A stretch of DNA of 46,564 bases from Deltaproteobacteria bacterium (GTDB taxonomy: Bacteria > Desulfobacterota > DSM-4660 > Desulfatiglandales > B25-G16), in assembly GCA_019310725.1 (NCBI GenBank), contig JAFDDT010000003.1:1-46564 (forward strand). Reading direction: 5' to 3'. Shown here piece after piece: positions 1-7,829 of this stretch. The translations under genes were made by a program, and so were the position numbers. The notes under the pieces are model-generated. The model was not told the origin of the DNA. It saw only the letters and a program-made list of their open reading frames with translations, and ran no database searches. Numbering within the stretch: the stretch's first letter is position 1; every line of letters begins with the position of its first letter.

Positions 1-136
1 TGCAAGCAAGGCGAGGCGGGCGGGCCCACTCATCTAAACTATGTGGGGCATAATCCAAAAAAAAGATACCCATGTCCTGGACTTTGACGTTATCCTGGGA
101 ACGAGCATTGGCGGCTTGTTTTGGGGAAGAAATATA

Positions 137-145
137 TGCTATAAT
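137..145 (+). promoter_or_regulatory. candidate extended -10 promoter for purM
   Basis: A TATAAT hexamer preceded by TGC (TGn extended -10) lies about 80 bases before the purM start. The best -35 match is TTGTTT with an 18-base spacer, which is weak, so the element would rely on the extended -10. No upstream gene is visible in the window, so purM may be transcribed from here. Seen by eye only. Confidence 0.4.
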
Positions 146-226
146 AAATCAATATCATCTATCTCTCACACAAGTCCTGATTCCACAGGGCAATAAGCGC
201 TCCAGGGTTCATGGAAGGAAAAAGCT

Positions 227-1282
227 ATGGCAGACCGAAAAAGTAAAGATAAATACGCAGAGGCAGGCGTAGACATAGATGCTGGTAAAAGATTTGTTGA
301 GAGCATAAAACCAATCGTCAGCACCACCTTTAAGTCAAATGTTATGAGCGATCTGGGCAGCTATGCCGCTCTTTACTCTCTTGGTTTAGGGAATATTAAC
401 AAACCTGTTCTCGTCTCTTCAACTGATGGAGTAGGCACAAAGCTCAAGATAGCCTTTATGCTCAACAAACATGATACTGTAGGAATAGATCTGGTAGCCA
501 TGTGCGTCAACGATATTATCGTACAAGGTGCGACTCCTCTTTTTTTTCTGGATTACCTTTCAATGGGCAACCTCAATCACGACACAGCTGTCGAGATAAT
601 ACGGGGTATCAGTAAGGGCTGTGAGCAGGCGAAGTGCTCCCTTATCGGTGGGGAGACAGCAGAGATGCCGGGATTTTATCCCCAAGATGAATATGATCTT
701 GCCGGGTTTACTGTAGGATTAGTAGATGCTGATAAGATTATTGACGGCAGTGACATAGCTATCGGACACCAACTCATCGGATTAGCCTCCAGTGGGCTTC
801 ACAGCAATGGTTACTCCCTAGTTAGAAGGATATTTTTTGACGGACTCAAGATGTCTGTAGATGAATATATCGAAGAATTCAACCGGACCCTTGGGGAAGA
901 ACTGCTTGAGCCAACACGGATCTATGTAGATACCATAACCCCCCTCATTAGGAATTTTCACGTATCTGGCATCTCCCATATAACTGGTGGCGGGATTACC
1001 GAAAACCTCCCCAGGATACTCCCAGCCCACTGCCAGGCGATAATTAGCCGATCCTCCTGGACGCCCCAGCCCATCTTCCATTTCATCCAGAAGGCTGGAA
1101 ATATCAGCGAGAAAGAGATGATGAAAACCTTTAATAATGGTATCGGGATGATAATCATCGTCGCCGAACAGGATGTTCAGGGTCTTATGGATCAGATTAT
1201 GGCGACGGGTGAAAAGGCTTTTCAAATGGGATGGATAGAGGAGAGAGATCCCGGGGGTTCTGCCCTGAATTTCATTGATTGA
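227..1282 (+). CDS. purM: phosphoribosylformylglycinamidine cyclo-ligase (AIR synthase)
   Basis: PurM closes the imidazole ring of FGAM in an ATP-dependent step, giving AIR in cytoplasmic de novo purine synthesis. The 351-aa protein is of normal family length. Visible family motifs are the early GVGTKLKIAF segment, the central GGETAEMPGFY loop and the glycine-rich THITGGGITENLPR stretch that contributes to the active site. The ATG start is preceded by GGAAGGAAAAAGCT, a good Shine-Dalgarno sequence, so I prefer it to the overlapping 72..272 reading frame. The downstream DUF523 gene begins 11 bases after its stop, suggesting co-transcription. No purN follows, so purine genes are not clustered here. 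Nothing looks truncated. Confidence 0.97.
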   Translation: MADRKSKDKYAEAGVDIDAGKRFVESIKPIVSTTFKSNVMSDLGSYAALYSLGLGNINKPVLVSSTDGVGTKLKIAFMLNKHDTVGIDLVAMCVNDIIVQGATPLFFLDYLSMGNLNHDTAVEIIRGISKGCEQAKCSLIGGETAEMPGFYPQDEYDLAGFTVGLVDADKIIDGSDIAIGHQLIGLASSGLHSNGYSLVRRIFFDGLKMSVDEYIEEFNRTLGEELLEPTRIYVDTITPLIRNFHVSGISHITGGGITENLPRILPAHCQAIISRSSWTPQPIFHFIQKAGNISEKEMMKTFNNGIGMIIIVAEQDVQGLMDQIMATGEKAFQMGWIEERDPGGSALNFID

Positions 1283-1293
1283 GGTTGTAACCT

Positions 1294-1767
1294 TTGCCGG
1301 TTCTGATAAGCAGCTGCATCCTTGGTATTCGGTGCCGCTATGATGGTAGTCATAGCCGGGTTGATGAGATCGTCACTAAGGCGCGCAAAATACACCTCAT
1401 CCCTGTTTGCCCTGAACAGTTAGGTGGACTACCCACACCCCGCGCACCATCCAACATTTTTAACGGTGATGGAAAGACGGTCCTCTCTAAGCGCGCGCGG
1501 GTAATAAACTCTTTGGGTGAGGATGTAACACAGGCCTTTCTGAAAGGTGCTCGGGAGACCCTTAACCTGGCAAGGATGACCGGAGCAACAAAGGCACTCT
1601 TAAAGCATAAAAGCCCCTCGTGCGGGCTTGCTACCCCTTATTGCGAGACAGATTCTGCATATGGCGTTGGTGTAACAGCAGCCCTGCTTCTCAGCGCTGG
1701 TATCGAAGTAGTTGAAGTAAATCCAGATAAAATAGAAACGGATTTTATTAGATACCTCGGACTCTAA
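1294..1767 (+). CDS. DUF523 family protein
   Basis: This 157-aa protein matches the DUF523 family (YbbK-like), small cytoplasmic proteins of unproven function. The recognisable features are the N-terminal SSCILGIRCRYDG (family pattern SxCLxGxxxRYDG), the VCPEQLGGLPTPR segment and the KSPSCG motif. The conserved cysteines in these motifs suggest metal or Fe-S binding, which is an inference. Translation starts at a TTG just after a short GAGGT sequence. The gene follows purM by 11 bases and is probably in the same operon. In many bacteria DUF523 is fused to or next to DUF1722; no DUF1722 is seen here. Confidence 0.88.
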   Translation: MPVLISSCILGIRCRYDGSHSRVDEIVTKARKIHLIPVCPEQLGGLPTPRAPSNIFNGDGKTVLSKRARVINSLGEDVTQAFLKGARETLNLARMTGATKALLKHKSPSCGLATPYCETDSAYGVGVTAALLLSAGIEVVEVNPDKIETDFIRYLGL

Positions 1768-1927
1768 TGACGTATTCAATCAGCTAACCGCGTTCACAGT
1801 TTTCTCGCTTCAGAGAGACACCGTGAGCCGTGCATAGGTATCACCAAATCAGGCCAAACCAAGAAACATCTAACTCAGAGCTCGGTGCGGGACACGCGAG
1901 CGAGAGATATTTGCAATCGATTTCTCA

Positions 1928-2215
1928 CTATCCATGAAGATAGGCCCTGGCGATCGTCTTTTCTTCCAACAAGGCATCGATTTTCCCCTGAATCTCTCGT
2001 CGATCAGGATTATTCTCCCAGGCCTTCCAGTCTTCAACGCTGTTCCAGGTGCTTATCACCATAAATTCATCCGGATCACTAATCCCTTTTAGTGTTTCAC
2101 CGGAGATATATCCCCTTTGGGCCATGGCCCTTGTTCGCAGATCCAGTAAAAGTGGAAGCAAATCCTTTTGTCTGCCCTTTGTCACCTTTCTTGTAATGAT
2201 AACCTTAGTCGCCAT
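1928..2215 (-). CDS. antibiotic biosynthesis monooxygenase (ABM) domain protein
   Basis: This small protein of about 95 aa has the ferredoxin-like ABM fold signature: an N-terminal beta strand (TKVIITRKV), a helix (LLPLLLDLRTRAM), GYISGETL, and the FMVISTWNSVEDWKAW segment. ABM proteins include cofactor-free monooxygenases, heme-degrading IsdG-like enzymes and stress proteins; this one cannot be assigned further. The ORF track starts five codons upstream, but the ATG giving MATKV has a perfect AGGAGGTG sequence just before it, so I place the start at 2215. It is a single-gene unit, convergent with the purM-DUF523 pair. The MITE-like palindrome begins about 29 bases upstream of its start codon and could affect its promoter. 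Confidence 0.85.
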   Translation of the reverse strand: MATKVIITRKVTKGRQKDLLPLLLDLRTRAMAQRGYISGETLKGISDPDEFMVISTWNSVEDWKAWENNPDRREIQGKIDALLEEKTIARAYLHG

Positions 2216-2243
2216 GTTACACCTCCTCAAATAAAGAGTTAAC

Positions 2244-2454
2244 TGTAGACGGGCTGTTGCCCAAAGGGAAATCCCTTTTCACTGGGTCTAAAACATTTTT
2301 TGACAAATCTAGTGCTCCCCCCAGGCGATGTCAAAACTCGCCTTTAGGGCTCAAACAGTTAACATCGCTTATCTTCCACTTCGCCAAGATTTGTTCGCAA
2401 AAAACGTTTTGATGATCGCTCAAAGGGACTTCTGTTTGGGCAACAGCCTGTAGA
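2244..2454. mobile_element. MITE-like imperfect palindrome flanked by 6-bp direct repeats
   Basis: The segment starts and ends with inverted GGCTGTTGCCCAAA (2252-2265) and TTTGGGCAACAGCC (2435-2448). The arms stay similar inward: the left arm carries an ACATTTTTTGACAAATCT block and the right arm its approximate complement AGATTTGTTCGCAAAAAACG. A central GCGATGT/ACATCGC pair closes the middle. TGTAGA lies immediately outside both ends (2244-2249 and 2449-2454), as expected for a 6-bp target duplication. It has no coding capacity. These are hallmarks of a non-autonomous miniature transposable element about 200 bases long. No second copy was seen in the window. Confidence 0.6.
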
Positions 2455-2603
2455 ATGCCAACTGCTCTTACATTACTCCTGCCACGGGAATTTATCAACA
2501 CAGATTTCTACCCTCCCCCTGCCATCATTCAAAAGACCTTTGGTACAATATATCTTGCAAGAAAAGAATTCTTTAAAGAAGTGTTATTCTATTAGAGAAT
2601 GAG

Positions 2604-2707
2604 TAGGCGTTCACAGGTTCAGAGTTCACCCCTGCCCGAGACGGATGGCCCGTCCGCCGTAATACTATGGATGGCGGGCAGGCGGGGTTCAGGGTTAACT
2701 TTCCGAC
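2604..2707. repeat. dispersed intergenic repeat (GTTCACAGGTTCA type)
   Basis: The segment begins TAGGCGTTCACAGGTTCAGAG and ends near GGGGTTCAGGGTTAAC, with a GC-rich imperfect inverted core (CCCGTCCGCC ... GGATGGCGGGC) between. The same TAGGCGTTCA-AGGTTCA phrase occurs near 26.4-26.5 kb in this window, so this is a dispersed repeat. The ORF called at 2599..2901 runs through this repeat and the structured segment below and looks non-coding. Confidence 0.5.
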
Positions 2708-2780
2708 ACGGTCAACAAAGCATATATACACCTGGAGTTCCCTTAATTTTGAGGAAACGCATTGTCTCTAAGCGAAAATT

Positions 2781-2895
2781 TGCTGGGAGCAGTGGGGTAC
2801 CCATCGAGGTGAGCAGGAAGGGGGAAACCCCGCCTTTAGGGCCGGGAAGAGGCAAGTATTCCCCACCTGCGAACCCGATAGGGTCACTGCGGGAG
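2781..2895 (+). ncRNA. unassigned structured RNA candidate (multibranched)
   Basis: By hand this folds into a long closing helix: GCAGTG (2789-2794) with CACTGC (2885-2890), ACCCATCG (2799-2806) with CGATAGGGT (2876-2884, one bulged A), and AGGTG (2807-2811) with CACCT (2864-2868). Inside are three hairpins: GGGG-GAAA-type-CCCC at 2821-2831, GCC/GGC at 2832-2842, and GGGAA/TTCCC at 2844-2863. The sequence shares a scattered GGTGAGCA ... GCCTT ... CACCT ... GAACC order with 6S RNA, but lacks the large central bubble, so I do not assign it. The strand is uncertain because a helix-rich DNA segment folds on both strands. ahbC starts about 540 bases downstream. Confidence 0.4.
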
Positions 2896-3433
2896 CCTTG
2901 AAGCGAAGAAATAACGGGTTTTCCTTACCCTATCTGGGCTTACAAGGAAGATTAATAGGTTCGCCAACCCCAATTAGGATTTTTGAGGAAAATCTAGACA
3001 TAAATCCCTTGACAGGCATAGGAACTCAATGGAATATAATGTCTTTCTAAAGATACTTGCAAGCGAAGCCGCGCCTCAAACCGATCCACCCTCCGTAGCG
3101 GGCTACTGCGGACACCGTCGGCCCCATAGCCTTTGGCATCGGACGAGGACGGGCGAGTGGAGAAAAATCATATTCCATTATTTGAGGCGAATGGATGTTG
3201 GTTTCATCTAAGGTTATAGGGTTGCGCTGCTGGTTTCGTATTACGTTAACCGTTTCGAGCTGCGCCCGCCTGCTAACGCCTGGGTGAAGCAATGGCGGGC
3301 AGGCAACCGGAACCGTTCAATGATCCCAATTATCCTTTGCTTAGTGGTATTACAAAAACATGACATTGATCCGCCGTGAGTCTGGCGGATAAATGTTAAG
3401 ATCTTGGCTTATGAAAACATCTAGAGACAAGGC
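2896..3433. other. gene-poor intergenic stretch before ahbC
   Basis: No convincing gene is seen here. The ORFs at 3029..3211 and 3047..3292 have no recognisable family and lie on repeat-like sequence. Around 3262-3305 there is a GC-rich inverted repeat (GCCCGCC ... GGCGGGCAGGC). At 3369-3390 there is a perfect 7-bp hairpin ATCCGCC/GGCGGAT, about 45 bases before the ahbC start, which may sit in its leader. A TTGACA (3009-3014) and a TATAAT (3035-3040) are present, but their 20-base spacing is too long for a standard sigma-70 promoter. Confidence 0.5.
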
Positions 3434-4618
3434 ATGATCGGTATATCAAAACTATACTGCGGAACAGTAGAGCCGTCTGATCCCATCAGATACGGCAGGC
3501 ATTCAAAGGATCTACCTGCCCACCTGCAGCAATTTTCCTCTGATAAAAAACCCGTAGTCGTTTGGAATATCACCAGGGCATGTAATCTAAACTGCATCCA
3601 CTGCTATGCCAAGGCTGTTCACCGAACCAACGATGGAGAATTATCCACAGAGCAAGGCATCAATCTCATTGATGATCTGGCCGCCTTTGGAGTTCCGGTT
3701 CTTCTCTTCTCTGGAGGCGAACCATTGCTCAGGCCCGATCTGGTTGAGCTGGGCCGGTATGCTGTGGATAAAGGCATGCGGGCAGTTATCTCTACAAACG
3801 GCACGCTCATCAACAAACGAGTGGCCATAAAACTAAAAGATGTTGGCATCTCCTATGTTGGTATCAGCCTTGATGGATTGGAAATGGTGAATGACCGTTT
3901 TAGAAGGATGAAGGGTGCCTTTCGCCTGGCCTTTGATGGAATAAAAAACTGCCAGAATGCGGCACTCAAGGTAGGACTTCGCTTCACCATAAATAGGCTG
4001 AATGTCGATCAGATACCGGGTATCTTTGATTTCGTGGAGGAAATGAACATTGAGCGGCTGTGCTTCTACCATCTTGTTTACTCTGGCAGGGGATCAAATC
4101 TTGTCGACCAGGACCTCTCGCACGATGAGACCAGGCAGGTGGTAGACCTCATCATAGACAGGACTATGGACATGCACACCAGGGGATTGAAGAAGGAGGT
4201 GCTCACCGTGGACAATCATGCTGATGGCGCCTATCTGTACCTAAGGATGCTCAGGGAACATAATCCCCGCGCCCCTGGGGTCTTGGAGCTTCTCAAAATG
4301 AACGGAGGAAACAGCTCGGGCGAAGGGATCGCCTGTATAAGCTGGGATGGTCAGGTGTACGCAGATCAATTCTGGCGCCAGCACTCCTTTGGAAATATTC
4401 TTGCGAGGCCCTTTAGTGAAATATGGTCTGACGTGTCCAACCCTTTGATGGCTCAACTCAAGGATAAAAAGAGATATGTCACAGGAAGATGTGCCCTGTG
4501 CAGGTGGCTTGAAATATGCGGTGGTAACTTCCGCGCCAGGGCTGAGGCTGTAACCGCAGATATATGGGGAGAGGACCCTGCCTGTTATCTGGCCGATGAA
4601 GAAATCGAGGGATCTTAA
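3434..4618 (+). CDS. ahbC: AhbC-type radical SAM protein (12,18-didecarboxysiroheme deacetylase)
   Basis: AhbC removes the acetate side chains of 12,18-didecarboxysiroheme to give Fe-coproporphyrin III, the step before AhbD, in the alternative heme pathway of sulfate reducers and methanogens. The 394-aa protein has the radical SAM CxxxCxxC at Cys50, Cys54 and Cys57, the FSGGEPLLR SAM-binding segment, and a SPASM/Twitch-like C-terminus (IACISWDG ... GRCALCRWLEICGG) for auxiliary Fe-S clusters. The N-terminal phrase MIGISKLYCGTVEPSD is what I remember as characteristic of AhbC, rather than AhbD or NirJ. It lies 13 bases before resB-ccsA, linking heme supply to cytochrome c assembly. AhbA, AhbB and AhbD are not in the window. 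NirJ-like or another SPASM role remains possible but less likely. Confidence 0.85.
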   Translation: MIGISKLYCGTVEPSDPIRYGRHSKDLPAHLQQFSSDKKPVVVWNITRACNLNCIHCYAKAVHRTNDGELSTEQGINLIDDLAAFGVPVLLFSGGEPLLRPDLVELGRYAVDKGMRAVISTNGTLINKRVAIKLKDVGISYVGISLDGLEMVNDRFRRMKGAFRLAFDGIKNCQNAALKVGLRFTINRLNVDQIPGIFDFVEEMNIERLCFYHLVYSGRGSNLVDQDLSHDETRQVVDLIIDRTMDMHTRGLKKEVLTVDNHADGAYLYLRMLREHNPRAPGVLELLKMNGGNSSGEGIACISWDGQVYADQFWRQHSFGNILARPFSEIWSDVSNPLMAQLKDKKRYVTGRCALCRWLEICGGNFRARAEAVTADIWGEDPACYLADEEIEGS

Positions 4619-4631
4619 GGTTTTCTAGCAG

Positions 4632-5999
4632 ATGAAAAAAATGCTCCTGTCTTTTCTTTCTTCGCTCAAACTCACGATCACTCTTTTGATTATCATCGCT
4701 GCTCTGTCTATTCTGGGCACTGTTATTCCTCAAGAGTATGGAGCGGGCGAGTCGTTTACCCGTATGAGCCCCGGGTTGGTTAAAACCTTTCGCTCCCTTC
4801 AGCTCTTAGATCTATACCACTCTGTCTGGTTCATTATCCTGATGTGCCTCCTGTCTCTGAATCTGATAGCCTGTTCTCTGAAGAGATTTCCCACTTCATG
4901 GAAGCTCTTCGCCGTAACACCTTCCCTTGATAGGGCCAGGCCCTTTAAAGATCTCCCACCTGACAACATCGTGATGATTGAAGGGGAACAGAACGAAACT
5001 GCCAGCAGGGTGGAACATCTTCTCATGAAAAGATACAAACGCTTCAGAAGTAAGGACACAGATACGGCTACCATCTTCTATGGAGAGAAGGGACCTTACT
5101 CCCATTTCGGGGTGTATATTGTTCATGCCAGCATCCTGATAATCATTGCAGGCACAATCATAGGCTCGCTGTGGGGCTTTGGGGGCTTTGTGAATCTTGC
5201 TGAAGGAGAATCCACTGATACGGTTTATGTGGGGCGGAAAAAGAGTCTAAAAAAGTTGGATTACGCTGTTCGGTGTGATAAATTTTGTATCACCTACTAC
5301 GATAACGGAATGCCCAAAGAATATCGGTCAGATCTCAGCTTTCTTGAAAATAATGCCGTTATTTTCCAGGGACCACTCCTCGTCAACCATCCTGTAACGG
5401 TCAAAGGTATCAAGTTTTATCAGGCCAGCTATGGCACCATTCCTGGTGGCCGAGCACACATGACCATTACCAGGGAAAAATACAAAGCAACCACCCTAAC
5501 GGTTAACCTGAAGGATTCATTCTATCTGAAAGAAGACGGAGCAAAGGTGACAATACAAAGGGTAGAAGAGAATTTTATGTCCATGGGGCCGGCTGTGCTC
5601 TTGAGTATTCACTCTTCTGAAACAAACATGCAGCTCTGGGTGTTTAAAGACATCGAAAAAATGAAGCACATTATCCCTAACCTATTACAAAAGGTCCCGA
5701 AATTTAATCCTGGTCTTTTTAAACCATACTATTTTAAGCTTAACAGTATCGCACAGACTTACTATACTGGTCTCCAGGTGAGCTATGATCCCGGTGTCTC
5801 CACAGTAGCAATTGGCGCATTTTTTATCGTAATTGGTTTTTTCTTTACCTTCTTTTCATCCCACAAAAGGCTGTGGGTTCGGGTGGATGAGTTGGAAGGG
5901 AAAACCAGAATAATGGTAAGTGCCCAGAGCAATAAAGATCCTGTTGGTCTGGAGCGGGAAAGGGAGTATCTTCTCAGGCACTTTAAGAAGGGCCCATAA
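4632..5999 (+). CDS. resB: ResB-like cytochrome c biogenesis protein (Ccs1)
   Basis: ResB/Ccs1 partners CcsA in system II cytochrome c maturation, moving heme across the membrane and attaching it to apocytochromes. The 455-aa protein shows the family layout: a first membrane segment near residues 10-30 (LTITLLIIIAALSILGTVIP), a second near 63-83 (WFIILMCLLSLNLIACSL, followed by the typical SLKRFP), a third near 158-180, a long periplasmic domain (about 185-385), and a fourth segment near 390-410 with a short cytoplasmic tail. The GTVIPQ sequence after the first segment and NLIACSLKR are typical. It begins 13 bases after ahbC and its stop is 4 bases before the preferred ccsA start. Confidence 0.92.
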   Translation: MKKMLLSFLSSLKLTITLLIIIAALSILGTVIPQEYGAGESFTRMSPGLVKTFRSLQLLDLYHSVWFIILMCLLSLNLIACSLKRFPTSWKLFAVTPSLDRARPFKDLPPDNIVMIEGEQNETASRVEHLLMKRYKRFRSKDTDTATIFYGEKGPYSHFGVYIVHASILIIIAGTIIGSLWGFGGFVNLAEGESTDTVYVGRKKSLKKLDYAVRCDKFCITYYDNGMPKEYRSDLSFLENNAVIFQGPLLVNHPVTVKGIKFYQASYGTIPGGRAHMTITREKYKATTLTVNLKDSFYLKEDGAKVTIQRVEENFMSMGPAVLLSIHSSETNMQLWVFKDIEKMKHIIPNLLQKVPKFNPGLFKPYYFKLNSIAQTYYTGLQVSYDPGVSTVAIGAFFIVIGFFFTFFSSHKRLWVRVDELEGKTRIMVSAQSNKDPVGLEREREYLLRHFKKGP

Positions 6000-6003
6000 C
6001 AAT

Positions 6004-6843
6004 ATGATCATCAATACCACAATCCTGAGCTGGGTCACCTTTATCTATTTTGGCTCAGCCACTTTCTATATCTTCAGGATGGTTACTGGGAAAGAATTCT
6101 GGGGAGCACTTGCCTCATGGAGTGCCCTTGCCGGGCTTATTGCCCAAACCGCTGGCTTGATCCTCAGGTGGTTTGAGTCATACAAGATGGGAATCGGACA
6201 TGCGCCTTTGTCCAATCTGTATGAATCGCTCATCTTTTTTGCCTGGACTATAGTTTTCCTTTACCTCATCGTAGAATGGCGGATAAAAAGCAGGAACATT
6301 GGCGCCTTTGTGATTCCCTTTGCCTTCCTCTCCATGGCCTTTGCCTCCTTTTCGCCCAATGTAAACACCAGGATACAGCCCTTGATCCCTGCCCTACAAA
6401 GTAACTGGCTCATAAGCCATGTTATTACCTGCTTTTTTGGATATGCTGCACTTGCCATAGCATGTGGCCTTGGATTCATGTACCTCCTGAAGGGACTGGA
6501 AAAGGAAGAAAACTCAGCGCCCTTCTTGAGGTTTTTCCCGCGCAGGGAAATCCTGGACGAGCTTACCTATCACAGCGTGGTGATTGGCTTTATCTTTCTC
6601 ACACTGGGGATTATCACCGGTTCTGTTTGGGCGTACTCTGCATGGGGGTCTTACTGGAGCTGGGACCCAAAAGAAACATGGTCTCTCATAACGTGGCTTA
6701 TCTACGCTGCGATGCTTCATTCCAGATTCCTCCGGGGCTGGAAAGGGAAGAGGATGGCCATAATGAGCATAATCGGCTTTGTCTCAGTGCTCTTTACCTA
6801 TTTCGGAGTAAACTATCTTCCCGGTTTGCATAGTTATTTTTAG
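6004..6843 (+). CDS. ccsA: CcsA/ResC cytochrome c biogenesis protein
   Basis: This is the heme-handling partner of ResB in system II; naming varies between CcsA, CcsB and ResC. The hydrophobic protein carries the tryptophan-rich WWD signature AWGSYWSWDPKETWSLITW, which binds heme at the outer face, and several conserved histidines (GHAPLSN, LISHVITCF, LTYHSVVIG). The ORF track start at 5920 would overlap resB by 80 bases. I choose the ATG at 6004, giving MIINTTILSW and 279 aa, because it follows the resB stop closely and leaves a typical first membrane segment. Together with ahbC and resB it forms a compact heme/cytochrome c operon. Confidence 0.92.
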   Translation: MIINTTILSWVTFIYFGSATFYIFRMVTGKEFWGALASWSALAGLIAQTAGLILRWFESYKMGIGHAPLSNLYESLIFFAWTIVFLYLIVEWRIKSRNIGAFVIPFAFLSMAFASFSPNVNTRIQPLIPALQSNWLISHVITCFFGYAALAIACGLGFMYLLKGLEKEENSAPFLRFFPRREILDELTYHSVVIGFIFLTLGIITGSVWAYSAWGSYWSWDPKETWSLITWLIYAAMLHSRFLRGWKGKRMAIMSIIGFVSVLFTYFGVNYLPGLHSYF

Positions 6844-7007
6844 ATATACTTATTTAAGTGAGCTAAAGTGACTAAAGCCTGCCCTGGAACTATTTGCTCT
6901 CATCAGCCCATGAAGTCTGTAAGCCAGTATTTATTTGAGTCAGTCTATTAAGCCTATAAGGTCAGGATTAAAGGTGCCTAATTCAACCAAATTCGTGTCG
7001 GCAACAA

Positions 7008-7788
7008 GTGACAAATGACGATTTGTTGACGGTTGCCCGTAGGGGCCAGAAACGGGTATCAAAAAACATTAGACCCATGATCAGATCCATATTTGTCTGG
7101 GCAGTCTTTGGGATACTCAATACCTTCATCTGGGCACTGGTTGCGATATTGTTATCCCTTTTTTCCCGCAGCGGCGGGTTAGTCCATTTCTACTCTGCTG
7201 TCCCTTGGTCCAGGATTATTCTCTGGGGCAGTGGGGTTCGGGTGGAAATTAGCGGGCTTTCAAAAATAGACAAAGAAAAGAGTCATATCTACATTCCAAA
7301 TCACCTGAGTTTCTTTGATATATTCTCCCTGTTGGCATATCTCCCGGTTGATTTTAAATTTATTCTTAAAAAGGAATTGATGCATATTCCAATCCTTGGC
7401 TGGGCAATGAAGAGAGCAGGACATCAGTATTGACCGCTCCTCTCCAGCAAAGGCCAGGTGTACCATTGACCGGGCGGTTGATAAGATAAAAGATGGGAAC
7501 TCATTCGTAATATTTGCCGAAGGAACTCGCAGCTACGATGGGCGCTTGCAACCATTGAAGCGAGGCGCCTTTCGCCTTGCCGTTGCCTCAGGCTCTCCCA
7601 TTGTTCCAGTAGCAATCAAAGGCACCAGGGAGATTATGCCAAAGGGGAGCTTCAAGATACACAAAGGATTCGTCACTATTCAAGTCGGCACACCTGTTGA
7701 AACAATCAACTACACCAAACAAACCATGCCTGATCTTGTCAACAGGGTTACCGTGGCTTTGAAGACCATGTTGGAACAGGAGAAATAG
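7008..7788 (+). pseudogene. PlsC-like 1-acylglycerol-3-phosphate acyltransferase, frameshifted
   Basis: The first reading frame (7008-7433) carries an N-terminal membrane segment and the start of an LPLAT/PlsC domain including the catalytic NHLSFFD (NHxxxxD motif), then ends at ...MKRAGHQY. The next frame continues without loss: ISIDRS ... VIFAEGTRS (the EGTRS glycerol-phosphate motif) ... GSPIVPVAIKG, ending at 7788. Joining them gives a normal-length acyltransferase of about 260 aa. The break lies in GGACATCAGTATTGA near 7420; restoring one AT (CATATCAG) would give RAGHISIDRS, so a dinucleotide loss in an AT tract is the simplest explanation. It may be a real pseudogene or a sequencing error. 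The start is uncertain; ATG at 7077 is an alternative. Confidence 0.85.
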
Positions 7789-7829
7789 ATTCCTTATTTC
7801 ATGACAGTGCTGGTCGAGGGTTTGGATTA

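Noticed and set aside
72-272. 66-aa ORF overlapping the purM start
   Set aside because: No family, no ribosome-binding site, and it covers the promoter region and the purM start in another frame.
2781-2895. 6S RNA assignment for the structured segment
   Set aside because: Only scattered short matches to 6S RNA were seen; the expected large central bubble is missing, while a multibranch fold is better supported.
2599-2901. 100-aa ORF across the repeat and structured RNA segment
   Set aside because: It is encoded by repeat sequence and RNA-like helices, with low-complexity Gly/Pro/Arg content and no family resemblance.
3009-3040. TTGACA...TATAAT promoter before ahbC
   Set aside because: The 20-base spacer is too long for a normal sigma-70 promoter and the site lies about 400 bases before ahbC.
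5920-6003. Upstream start of ccsA in the ORF track
   Set aside because: It would overlap resB by 80 bases and add a non-family N-terminus; ATG 6004 gives the expected first membrane segment.
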